Assembly (NCBI GenBank): GCA_039590215.1
Contig: JBDHFX010000112.1
Coordinates: 1-5,851, forward strand
Length of the DNA stretch: 5,851 bases
Reading direction: 5' to 3'
DNA from: CAMYLR01 sp039590215
Lineage (GTDB): Bacteria; Gemmatimonadota; Gemmatimonadetes; JACCXV01; JAHWKZ01
The notes under the pieces are model-generated. The model was not told where the DNA came from, ran no database searches, and saw only the letters and a program-made list of their open reading frames with translations. A program made the translations under genes and the position numbers. Positions within the stretch are counted from its first letter, which is position 1; each line of letters opens with the position of its first letter. This document shows positions 1 to 5,851 of the stretch, piece by piece.

Positions 1-1045
1 TCGCCGCTCGTCTCCGAAGATGATCCACCTGGACGAGGATGTCGTCGGTCGGCGGTGGCGCTGCGTTTGCGCCGACCCAACGGTACCGAATCCGGCCGGA
101 CTCGTCCACGACCAAGATTTGAGGCGTCACGCCAGCCCCAAAATCCGACCGGGCCCGGTCCCGATCGGGGGGAACGACGATCGCGAACGACTGAGGCGGA
201 CCGGCGGCCGCCGGATCGGCGCCCATCCAGACCCCAACCAGCGCCCCCCCACGGCGTCGCATCGCGGTCGCCAACTTGCCGAGCCCGCTGGCGTAACCCG
301 GGCAGCCATCACACGCCGTATCCCACAGCGCGAGGACGAGTGGGCGCCCGATCAGCGTGCCGGTGACGAGTGGCGGACCGGTGCGTCGTGGATAGCCGAA
401 GTCGGGCAGCGGCTCACGCAGCGGCTCAGCCACCAGCAGCTGCTGACGTTCGTCCTCGATCCGGGCACGCTCGTTCGCGCGTAGATCGTCGAGCCCACGC
501 AGCGAGCCATGGCGGCGCCGGTAGACCGTCTCGAGCGGCGGCGTGGCGCGATCTCCCGCGCCGCGGACTCGTCCGAGGTGCAGAAAGTGATCGGCGTAGC
601 CGCTCGTCGTACCGCGACTGTTGATCTCGGCCACCGCCGTGATGAGGGCCGCCTCCGCCTGCCTCAGATCTTGCTGACGAAAGGCGGCCCAGCCGAGCGC
701 ATCCAAGAGCCGCCCCCGATAGAGGCGAAAGTACCGGCGCGGCGTTTCACCCTCAGGCAATAGAGCTGGGTCCTCGAATTCGAGCCGGCCGAGCCATTCC
801 CGGATCTGCATCTCGAGCGGGGGTAGCTCGCTGGGCGGCAACGAGTCGGCGGCGGCGGCGAGGACATTCGACAAGCTGTCGAGATTGGGCACCAGCCGAA
901 CGGGTTCGGCCGGCACCACCTCGGGCTCAGGCTGGGACCGAGCCCCGAAGCAACCCCCACCGATCGCCATGCAGCCGATCGCCAGCGAAATCCACACCCG
1001 CTTCAACACGCTTGTCGGTTTCGGGCGCGCCAGCCAGTTTGGCAT
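1..1045 (-). CDS. TPR-containing lipoprotein with thioredoxin/TlpA-like domain (C-terminus outside window)
   Basis: The reverse strand is open from ATG at 1045 to the window edge (348 codons, no stop); an in-frame TGA lies 18 bases upstream, so ATG 1045 is the first good start, although no clear Shine-Dalgarno precedes it. Residues 1-32 form a lipoprotein signal: basic residues at 15-16, a hydrophobic run at 17-24, then Cys25 (context LAIGC), with Cys32 (GGGC) as the alternative lipidation site. A Pro/Glu linker follows. Residues about 107-140 resemble a tetratricopeptide repeat (LDALGWAAF, then AEAAL), probably followed by a second degenerate unit. From about residue 225 the protein looks like a thioredoxin fold: a beta strand, then WDTACDGC with Cys245/Cys248, a cis-Pro-type Thr307-Pro308, and the strand ILVVDESGRIRYRWVG typical of TlpA/redoxin proteins. 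Inferred role: envelope thiol-disulfide exchange or redox sensing. The CDGC dipeptide is unlike the common CxPC of TlpA proteins. The substrate is unknown. Confidence 0.8.
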   Translation of the reverse strand, partial: MPNWLARPKPTSVLKRVWISLAIGCMAIGGGCFGARSQPEPEVVPAEPVRLVPNLDSLSNVLAAAADSLPPSELPPLEMQIREWLGRLEFEDPALLPEGETPRRYFRLYRGRLLDALGWAAFRQQDLRQAEAALITAVAEINSRGTTSGYADHFLHLGRVRGAGDRATPPLETVYRRRHGSLRGLDDLRANERARIEDERQQLLVAEPLREPLPDFGYPRRTGPPLVTGTLIGRPLVLALWDTACDGCPGYASGLGKLATAMRRRGGALVGVWMGADPAAAGPPQSFAIVVPPDRDRARSDFGAGVTPQILVVDESGRIRYRWVGANAAPPPTDDILVQVDHLRRRAA

Positions 1046-1130
1046 CCGTGTTCGCAACGACGTTCATTGTTGGATGGCGATTTCATCGAGGGGCGGTGAC
1101 GATAGCCGACCCCGGCACGGGTGGCCAAAC
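1046..1130. other. divergent intergenic region
   Basis: These 85 bases separate the start codons of the minus-strand TlpA-like lipoprotein and the plus-strand hydrolase, so promoters for both genes should lie here or just inside the genes. I see no convincing -35/-10 pair or operator. The plus frame of the hydrolase stays open through this gap and into the lipoprotein gene, which makes the exact hydrolase start uncertain. Confidence 0.5.
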
Positions 1131-2054
1131 GTGAGGCGCAATACAACCCTCATCCTACTGGCGGCTGCGCTGGTTCTGGTGGTCGCGCTCTGGCGCTATC
1201 AGGCGCGCGACTACCGACCCGTTTTTAGCCGCGTTGCCGGAACCCTGATTCAGGTGCGTGATTCAACCGGTATCGGCCGGGCGCAGGACGGCAAGCAGCT
1301 GACCGAGGTTACTCTGATCAGCGACACCGGACTCGAGGTGCGGGTGCGCGTTCGCGCCCTCGGCGAACGGACCGGTACGCGCTACCCGGCCGCGCTGTTG
1401 GTTGGTGGGATGAGGACCGGTCGCAAAACGGTCGACGTGCCTCCCGAAACCGAGAATCTGATCCTCGCTAGCGTCGACTACCCGTACGACGGCCCGCAGT
1501 GGCCTCGGGGATGGCAGTGGGTGCGGTACCTTATTCCTCTGCGCCGCGGATTTCTGGAGACGCCCCCGGCGCTCCTGCTGGCGGCCCAGTATCTATACAC
1601 CCGAGACGATGTGGACCCCGAACGCGTTTCGATCATCGGCGTGAGTCTCGGGGTCCCGTTCGCGGCAGCCACCGCAGCGACCGACCGGAGGCTGTCGGGG
1701 GCTGCGCTGCTGCACGGGGGTGCCGACATTCGTCGCATGGCGCACTACGCTTATGCCGATGAAGGACCCGCTTGGGTGATGGATGGTTTGGCGATCGCGA
1801 CCGCATGGACCGTGGCGCCGCTCGAACCTGCCAAATATGCCGGCGAGATCGCACCTCGTCCGACACTGGTCGTAAACGCCACCGACGACAAGCGCATCGA
1901 CCCCCAGAGCGGTGATCGGCTTCAACGAGCAGTCCGTCAGCCAAAACGGGTCATCTGGCACGAAAGCGGTCATGTGCACCGCACCCAAACTGAGATCGTG
2001 GCCGAGCTTATGCAGATGACGCTCGACTGGATGACCGCCACTGGGCTGCGATAG
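1131..2054 (+). CDS. membrane-anchored alpha/beta hydrolase (dienelactone hydrolase/prolyl-oligopeptidase-like)
   Basis: The predicted 307-residue protein starts at GTG 1131, chosen because it puts a textbook signal anchor at the N-terminus: Arg2-Arg3, then a hydrophobic stretch at residues 5-21. A weak GGGTGG lies 6 bases upstream. ATG 1074 is an in-frame alternative; the frame is open to 885, but that would run antisense through the divergent gene. After the anchor comes a beta-rich segment (residues about 35-85), then the hydrolase core. Visible elements are the oxyanion-hole-type LLVGGM (Gly92-Gly93), the nucleophile elbow GVSLG with Ser172, a probable acid Asp253 in VVNATDDKR after the penultimate strand, and His281 in HESGHVH near the end. 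The triad is complete and correctly ordered, so an active serine hydrolase (esterase or peptidase) facing the periplasm is inferred. The substrate cannot be deduced. The small lipoprotein follows on the same strand after 145 bases. Confidence 0.8.
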   Translation: MRRNTTLILLAAALVLVVALWRYQARDYRPVFSRVAGTLIQVRDSTGIGRAQDGKQLTEVTLISDTGLEVRVRVRALGERTGTRYPAALLVGGMRTGRKTVDVPPETENLILASVDYPYDGPQWPRGWQWVRYLIPLRRGFLETPPALLLAAQYLYTRDDVDPERVSIIGVSLGVPFAAATAATDRRLSGAALLHGGADIRRMAHYAYADEGPAWVMDGLAIATAWTVAPLEPAKYAGEIAPRPTLVVNATDDKRIDPQSGDRLQRAVRQPKRVIWHESGHVHRTQTEIVAELMQMTLDWMTATGLR

Positions 2055-2183
2055 GCCTATCCAGGCGCGGGTTGACGCCAGACCGGGTAGACGGCGACAT
2101 TGATTGCACGTCTGGGCGCCCCCCCTGTGCGTTCCTGGACAACCGGCTCGAGGACGACGACTCTTTTTCCGAACTTGGACCCC

Positions 2184-2191
2184 GAGGGAGG
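2184..2191 (+). promoter_or_regulatory. ribosome binding site of the small acidic lipoprotein
   Basis: GAGGGAGG is purine-rich and close to the Shine-Dalgarno consensus. It ends 8 bases before ATG 2200. It settles the start: the same frame is open further upstream, but only this ATG has a good site and yields a proper lipoprotein signal peptide. Confidence 0.8.
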
Positions 2192-2199
2192 TCTCTCGC

Positions 2200-2493
2200 A
2201 TGCGGTTTTTGAAGCTCTTTCCTGTTTTTGCGTTTGCCGCGCTGATATCGATCGGCGCCTGTCAACAGGCCCAGGACGCCGCCGACACCGCCACCGAAGC
2301 CATAGACGACGCGGCCACCGAGGTCGAGGGCATGGCCGATGACGCCATGGAAGCGGTGGACGAGATGGGCGATGACGCCATGGAAGCGGTGGACGAGATG
2401 GGCGATGACGCCATGGACGGTGAGAACCCGTGCAACCCGTGTGCGGGCAATCCTTGCAGTCCGGACGCGACTAATCCCTGCGCGGGTGAGTAA
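2200..2493 (+). CDS. small acidic repeat lipoprotein with Asn-Pro-Cys-rich tail
   Basis: The 97-residue protein has a lipoprotein signal: Arg2 and Lys5, a hydrophobic region at 6-18, and lipobox IGAC with Cys21. Residues 22-75 are Ala/Asp/Glu/Met-rich and read as 11-residue repeats (MADDAMEAVDE, MGDDAMEAVDE, MGDDAMDG, with a more diverged AIDDAATEVEG before them), predicted to be one amphipathic helix or coiled coil. Met residues fall at 45, 50, 56, 61, 67 and 72, a strict 5/6 spacing. The tail (76-97) carries four NPC motifs with Cys78, Cys81, Cys86 and Cys94. From Cys21 onward there is no Lys, Arg, His or aromatic residue, while about 23 of 77 residues are Asp or Glu. I recognise no named family. 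An envelope role, perhaps metal binding or an outer-membrane spacer, is inference only. The start is fixed by a strong ribosome binding site, and a hairpin terminator follows 41 bases after the stop. Confidence 0.85.
   Translation: MRFLKLFPVFAFAALISIGACQQAQDAADTATEAIDDAATEVEGMADDAMEAVDEMGDDAMEAVDEMGDDAMDGENPCNPCAGNPCSPDATNPCAGE
2338..2417 (+). repeat. 33-bp exact tandem repeat (about 2.4 copies) inside the small lipoprotein gene
   Basis: The 33 bases at 2338-2370 recur without change at 2371-2403, and a third partial copy matches over 2404-2417. Each unit encodes 11 residues (DDAMEAVDEMG). The unit length is a multiple of three, so copy-number change keeps the frame. Identity at the DNA level, including third codon positions, points to recent duplication rather than purely protein-level selection. 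The preceding segment encodes a similar but diverged unit. Confidence 0.95.
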
Positions 2494-2534
2494 GGCAACA
2501 CTAACGCGTAAGCGCGGGATCATCGCGTAACGTT

Positions 2535-2570
2535 AAAGCGGCCGTCCCGGTGGGGACGGCCGCTTTCGTT
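2535..2570 (+). terminator. Rho-independent terminator hairpin
   Basis: The left arm AAAGCGGCCGTCCC (2535-2548) pairs perfectly with GGGACGGCCGCTTT (2553-2566) around a 4-base loop, GGTG. It is followed by CGTTTT, a modest T-run. The stem begins 41 bases after the small lipoprotein stop, so it most simply ends that transcript. The A-run at the left arm base gives a T-run on the other strand, so it could also act in reverse. It ends about 30 bases before the acs start codon. Confidence 0.85.
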
Positions 2571-2595
2571 TTCCCGCCCCAATCGACAGAGGTCA

Positions 2596-4548
2596 ATGCC
2601 AAACATCGATACCATGTTGCACGAAGAGCGGCGATTCCCACCGCCCACCGAGTTCGCTGCCCGGGCCCACATCGGATCGATCCAAGAGTACGAACAGCTC
2701 TACCGGGAGTCGATCGACGATCCGGAGACGTTCTGGACCCGGATGGCCGTGGAGCTCGACTGGATCGAGCCCTGGCAGCGGCTTCTCGACTGGGAACCCC
2801 CGTTCGCCCGCTGGTTCGTGGGCGGCAAGCTCAACGCCTCTGCCAACTGTCTCGATCGACACCTCGAATCGCAAGGTGACAAGGTCGCGATCCGTTGGGA
2901 GGGGGAGCCGCCAAACGAGCAACGCGATCTGACTTACTCCGAGCTTCACGCCGCGGTGTGTCGGTTCGCTGCAGGACTCCGTGCGCTGGGACTCGAAACC
3001 GGCGATCGAGTGGCGATCTACATGCCGATGGTCCCCGAGTTCGTGATCGCTTGTCTCGCCTGCGCCCGGCTGGGCCTCGTGCACACGGTGATCTTCGCCG
3101 GCTTCAGCGCCGAGGCGATCAAGGAACGCGTCAACGACTCCGGGGTTCGCGCCATTGTGACGGCGGATGGCGGGTGGCGCCGTGGCAAGGTGCTCGAGCT
3201 AAAGGCCGCCGTCGATCGCGCGGTAGTCGATTGCCCGTCGGTCGAGCACGTGATCGTGTTACGCCGGACAGGAACCGAGGTCGATTGGACCGATGGCGTG
3301 GATCGTTGGTGGAGCGACGTCGTTCGCGAAGCACCAATGCATTGCGAGCCGGTCGCCCTGGACGCCGAACACCCGCTCTTCATCCTTTATACCTCGGGCA
3401 CGACCGGTAAACCCAAGGGCGTTCTCCACACCACCGGTGGCTACTTGCTCGGGGCTACGTTGACCACCAAGTACGTGTTCGACCTCCGCAACGAGGACAT
3501 CTTCTGGTGCACAGCCGACGTCGGGTGGATCACCGGCCACTCGTACATCGTCTACGGCCCGTTGGCGAACGGGGCGACGCTGGTGATGTACGAAGGCGCT
3601 CCCAACCAGCCCGAGCCCGATCGCTTCTGGGACATCGTCGAGCGTCACCAAGTAACGATCTTCTACACCGCCCCGACCGCCATTCGCGCATTCATGAAGT
3701 GGGGCGATAAATGGCCCGCCCGCCATGACCTGTCGTCGCTGCGCCTGTTGGGCACCGTCGGCGAGCCGATCAACCCCGAGGCGTGGATGTGGTACCACCG
3801 TACGATCGGCGACGAGCGATGTCCGATCGTCGACACCTGGTGGCAGACAGAGACCGGGTCGATCCTGATCACGCCGCTGCCCGGAGCCACCGTGACCAAA
3901 CCTGGATCGGCGACCAAACCGTTCTTCGGCGTCGAGGCCGATGTCGTAGACGAAAACGGCGAGTCCGTCGGACCGGGTGCGGGTGGCCTGCTGGTTCTCA
4001 AGCGGCCTTGGCCGTCGATGCTGCGGACGATCTACGGCGACGACGAGCGATACCACGAGCAGTACTGGTCGAAGTATGGGGATCGTAATTGGTACTTCAC
4101 GGGTGACGGCGCGCGCATCGACGAGGACGGCTACTTGTGGATCGTGGGTCGCGTCGACGACGTGTTGAACGTCAGCGGCCATCGATTGGGGACCGCGGAG
4201 ATCGAGAGCGCGTTGGTCGCCCACGACTCGGTCGTCGAAGCCGCCGTCGTGGGCCGGCCGGACGAGATCAAGGGTCAAGCGGTGGTCGCTTTTTGCACGC
4301 TCGAGCTGGACTCCGAACCGACCGAGGCACTAAAGGGCGAACTCAAGGCGTTTGTCGGCGAACAGATCGGCCCGATCGCCAGACCGGCCGAGATTCGGTT
4401 CGCCGAGGCTGTCCCCAAGACCCGCAGCGGTAAGATCATGCGGAGATTGCTCAAGGACATCGCCTCGGGTGCCGAAGAGATCGGCGACACGACGACGCTC
4501 GAGGATTACTCGGTGCTGGCCGCGCTGCGAGAGTCCGAAGAGACCTAG
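2596..4548 (+). CDS. acs: acetyl-CoA synthetase (AMP-forming, EC 6.2.1.1)
   Basis: The protein activates acetate with ATP to acetyl-AMP and then acetyl-CoA, in the cytoplasm. Its 650 residues match the roughly 650 usual for Acs, and it aligns by eye with enterobacterial Acs along its whole length. An N-terminal ACAS_N-type segment (about 29-90) contains TFW and NCLDRHL. The AMP-binding domain carries the phosphate loop YTSGTTGKPKG (265-275), WCTADVGWITGHSY, and DTWWQTETG, where Trp416 corresponds to the Trp that restricts the pocket to acetate. The hinge motif GRVDDVLNVSGHRLG has Asp521. The C-terminal PKTRSGKIMRR has catalytic Lys613, the residue acetylated by Pat-type enzymes in characterised homologues. 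TETG is followed by Ser rather than the Gly of E. coli. ATG 2596 is preceded by AGAGGT only two bases away, which is tight; Met7 (2614) is an alternative. No actP or yjcH lies alongside. The gene overlaps the convergent glycosyltransferase by four bases. Confidence 0.97.
   Translation: MPNIDTMLHEERRFPPPTEFAARAHIGSIQEYEQLYRESIDDPETFWTRMAVELDWIEPWQRLLDWEPPFARWFVGGKLNASANCLDRHLESQGDKVAIRWEGEPPNEQRDLTYSELHAAVCRFAAGLRALGLETGDRVAIYMPMVPEFVIACLACARLGLVHTVIFAGFSAEAIKERVNDSGVRAIVTADGGWRRGKVLELKAAVDRAVVDCPSVEHVIVLRRTGTEVDWTDGVDRWWSDVVREAPMHCEPVALDAEHPLFILYTSGTTGKPKGVLHTTGGYLLGATLTTKYVFDLRNEDIFWCTADVGWITGHSYIVYGPLANGATLVMYEGAPNQPEPDRFWDIVERHQVTIFYTAPTAIRAFMKWGDKWPARHDLSSLRLLGTVGEPINPEAWMWYHRTIGDERCPIVDTWWQTETGSILITPLPGATVTKPGSATKPFFGVEADVVDENGESVGPGAGGLLVLKRPWPSMLRTIYGDDERYHEQYWSKYGDRNWYFTGDGARIDEDGYLWIVGRVDDVLNVSGHRLGTAEIESALVAHDSVVEAAVVGRPDEIKGQAVVAFCTLELDSEPTEALKGELKAFVGEQIGPIARPAEIRFAEAVPKTRSGKIMRRLLKDIASGAEEIGDTTTLEDYSVLAALRESEET
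4545..4548. other. shared CTAG carrying both stop codons of convergent genes
   Basis: The palindrome CTAG contains TAG on each strand. On the plus strand (4546-4548) it ends acs; on the minus strand (4547-4545) it ends the glycosyltransferase gene. The two coding regions therefore overlap by four bases, leaving no room for an intergenic terminator. Confidence 0.95.
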
Positions 4549-5600
4549 CGGTCCAGGCGCGTCGCCAATACCTCGAGCGCCGCGTCGACCACTGCTTCGG
4601 GCTCAGGATCGGTGAATGGCTCGAGACTGGCCCGTGTCCGGCGCGGCCAGTGGCGGGCATCGGCGCCGGCTACCGCCACCCCCGGGAGGTGGGCCGCGGG
4701 GCCGTGAACGGCGGCGCTCGAACGTCCAAACACCGCCACCACCGGCGTCCCGACCAAACCCGAGAGGTGCATCGGGCCGGTGTCCATCCCGATAAACAGG
4801 TCGCATTGGGAGAGCAGGTACATGAGCTCTCGGATCGTCGTCGGCGGTATCAGGTGTGCGTCGCCGAGTGCATCGGCGAGCGCTTTGGCCTCTTTCTCTT
4901 CCGCCGGACCCCAACCGATCAGCAGCGTGCCGCCCGAGCGCTGCACAACTTCTCTCAGCGCCGACTCCAATTGAGCCGGATCCCATCGCTTGTGGCTACC
5001 ACTCGCGCTCGAACCGGGATAGGCCAACAACCAGGGTCGCGCCCGGTCATGCATGCCATCGAGGAATCGATCCACGCGCGCTCTTTCTTGGGGTCCGAAC
5101 TCCGAACGGGCGGCGACCACGTCCGGAACGTCGAGCCAATCCACCAGCGAGCGATGTCGCAGATGACGGTTGACGTTTTTTCCAGGCGGGTACCGGACGC
5201 CGTGGTACCAGAGCCAGGCGAGGTTGCGCGCGTGGCCGGGCCCCCAACCGACACGAACCGCTTGGCCACCGGCAGCGACCGCCCACACCGCGCCCTTTAG
5301 CATCCCCTGGAAGTCGAGCACCAAATCGTAACCACGGGCGCGCATCCGCGAACGGAGACTCCACGGACCGCGCGACAACACCTCTCTCCAGCGCCTAAAA
5401 GGAACTTCGAAGAGCTGGTCGATCTGCGGGTGACCGCGGAGCACGTCGACCGCCTTCGATTGGACCACCCAATCGATCTCGGCGTTGGGAAAGCGTTGTC
5501 GGAGGCCGTTCAACATCGGCAGCACACGCGCCACATCCCCGATCGAGCCCAGCCGGACGATCAGGATGCGGCGCGGGTCGGCAGGCAGCGCGCGGAGCAT
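4545..5600 (-). CDS. glycosyltransferase family 9, ADP-heptose:LPS heptosyltransferase-like
   Basis: The 351-residue GT-B protein has a length typical of WaaC/WaaF-type heptosyltransferases. Residues 12-30 (ILIVRLGSIGDVARVLPML) form the family's first strand and acceptor loop, with Asp22 at the position of the conserved catalytic Asp in SxGD. The second domain shows the donor-site strand LLAYPGSS (191-198), followed by HKRWDP with Lys204, and the signature DTGPMHLSGLVGTPVVAVFG (273-292), which has the conserved Asp-Thr-Gly and His278. Family members move a sugar, usually heptose from ADP-heptose, onto lipid A-core or other surface glycans at the inner face of the cytoplasmic membrane. The exact acceptor is not readable, so I give no waa symbol. 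The start is ATG 5600; its upstream sequence has no good Shine-Dalgarno, and the frame continues further upstream without an obvious better start. It is divergent from pdxS (59-base gap) and convergent with acs. No other LPS gene is visible here. Confidence 0.92.
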   Translation of the reverse strand: MLRALPADPRRILIVRLGSIGDVARVLPMLNGLRQRFPNAEIDWVVQSKAVDVLRGHPQIDQLFEVPFRRWREVLSRGPWSLRSRMRARGYDLVLDFQGMLKGAVWAVAAGGQAVRVGWGPGHARNLAWLWYHGVRYPPGKNVNRHLRHRSLVDWLDVPDVVAARSEFGPQERARVDRFLDGMHDRARPWLLAYPGSSASGSHKRWDPAQLESALREVVQRSGGTLLIGWGPAEEKEAKALADALGDAHLIPPTTIRELMYLLSQCDLFIGMDTGPMHLSGLVGTPVVAVFGRSSAAVHGPAAHLPGVAVAGADARHWPRRTRASLEPFTDPEPEAVVDAALEVLATRLDR

Positions 5601-5646
5601 CGACGGAAGGTACTTGGCCGCCTGGAGGGCGTGTATCTTTGTCAGT

Positions 5647-5652
5647 AGGAGG
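5647..5652 (+). promoter_or_regulatory. ribosome binding site of pdxS
   Basis: AGGAGG is the full consensus core. Seven bases separate it from ATG 5660, an ideal spacing, so the pdxS start is secure and strong translation is expected. Confidence 0.9.
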
Positions 5653-5659
5653 CGATTGC

Positions 5660-5851
5660 ATGAACCAGCGCGAAACCGGAACGATCGAGGTCAAGCGTGG
5701 CCTCGCCCAGATGCTGAAGGGCGGCGTCATCATGGACGTCACCACGGTCGAGATGGCGAAGATCGCCGAGCAGGCAGGCGCGGTGGCGGTGATGGCGCTC
5801 GAGCGCGTCCCGTCGGACATCCGAGCCGATGGCGGCGTCGCCCGGATGGCA
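5660..5851 (+). CDS. pdxS: pyridoxal 5'-phosphate synthase subunit PdxS, N-terminal fragment
   Basis: Sixty-four residues are in the window and the rest lies beyond it; full PdxS proteins are about 290-300 residues. The visible part is nearly identical to the known N-terminus of the PdxS/YaaD/SNZ family: VKRGLAQMLKGGVIMDV, then AKIAEQAGAVAVMALERVP and SDIRADGGVARMA. Asp26 in IMDV corresponds to active-site Asp24 of the B. subtilis enzyme. The catalytic lysines lie outside the window. With the glutaminase PdxT, PdxS makes pyridoxal 5'-phosphate from ribose 5-phosphate, glyceraldehyde 3-phosphate and glutamine-derived ammonia in the cytoplasm. This implies that the organism uses the DXP-independent B6 route. 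In many genomes pdxT follows pdxS directly, but this cannot be seen here. The gene is divergent from the glycosyltransferase. Confidence 0.97.
   Translation, partial: MNQRETGTIEVKRGLAQMLKGGVIMDVTTVEMAKIAEQAGAVAVMALERVPSDIRADGGVARMA

Noticed and set aside
20..484. Plus-strand open frames in the first 760 bases
   Set aside because: They are antisense to the TlpA-like lipoprotein, whose frame has a signal peptide, a CxxC motif and a cis-Pro motif; the plus-strand products are Arg/Pro-rich with no domain.
885..1130. N-terminal extension of the hydrolase frame back to ATG 885
   Set aside because: It would overlap the divergent lipoprotein by about 160 bases, lacks a plausible ribosome binding site, and would bury the signal anchor mid-protein.
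2050..2061. Perfect palindrome GATAGGCCTATC over the hydrolase stop codon
   Set aside because: The stem has no loop and no T-run follows, so it is not a terminator. One isolated 12-base palindrome is weak evidence for an operator.
2008..2523. Minus-strand open frame (171 codons) across the small lipoprotein
   Set aside because: Its repetitive product (HRFHGVIAHLV units) is the reverse translation of the 33-bp repeat. The plus frame has a ribosome binding site and a lipobox, and this one has neither.
2339..2530. Plus-strand alternative frame reading the repeat as TPWKRWTRWAM units
   Set aside because: It is a shadow of the 33-bp repeat, whose length keeps all frames open; no ribosome binding site supports it.
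3259..4278. Long open frame (339 codons) on the minus strand inside acs
   Set aside because: It lies wholly antisense to a well-supported acs, its product is low-complexity Arg/Gly/Asp-rich with no recognisable motif, and such open frames are expected in GC-rich genes.
5614..5639. TTGGCC and TATCTT as a possible pdxS promoter
   Set aside because: The spacing is only 14 bases, and a start from this -10 would place the transcript's 5' end almost on the ribosome binding site.

Overview
The window is GC-rich and densely coded, with short intergenic gaps. It looks like chromosomal DNA of a Gram-negative bacterium: there are two predicted lipoproteins, a signal-anchored hydrolase and a heptosyltransferase-type family 9 glycosyltransferase. 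The Asn-Pro-Cys-rich lipoprotein tail and the TPR/thioredoxin lipoprotein suggest a Myxococcota-, Desulfobacterota- or Acidobacteriota-like lineage, but this placement is a low-confidence inference. I see no IS element, CRISPR array, tRNA, rRNA or phage gene.

Layout, left to right. (1) Positions 1-1045, minus strand: the N-terminal 348 residues of a lipoprotein with a TPR-like middle and a C-terminal thioredoxin/TlpA-like domain (CDGC motif), cut by the window start. (2) 1046-1130: a short divergent gap. (3) 1131-2054, plus: a membrane-anchored alpha/beta hydrolase with a complete Ser-Asp-His triad. (4) 2200-2493, plus: a 97-residue, very acidic lipoprotein with an 11-residue helical repeat, encoded in part by an exact 33-bp DNA duplication, and a tail of four NPC motifs. 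(5) 2535-2570: a perfect 14-bp-stem hairpin, probably a terminator, ending only about 30 bases before the next start codon. (6) 2596-4548, plus: full-length acetyl-CoA synthetase (acs). (7) 4545-5600, minus: a family 9 glycosyltransferase, converging on acs so that both TAG stops lie in one shared CTAG. (8) 5660-5851, plus: the first 64 residues of pdxS, the synthase subunit of the DXP-independent pyridoxal phosphate pathway, with a strong ribosome binding site, cut by the window end.

The genes do not form one pathway. Acs (acetate activation) and PdxS (vitamin B6 synthesis) are core metabolism. The TlpA-like lipoprotein, the hydrolase, the acidic lipoprotein and the glycosyltransferase concern the cell envelope. 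Because orientation alternates, the only co-directional neighbours are hydrolase, small lipoprotein and acs, and the hairpin probably separates the last from the first two. I found no clear new multi-gene system. The least explained item is the acidic, Met- and Cys-patterned small lipoprotein at 2200-2493.
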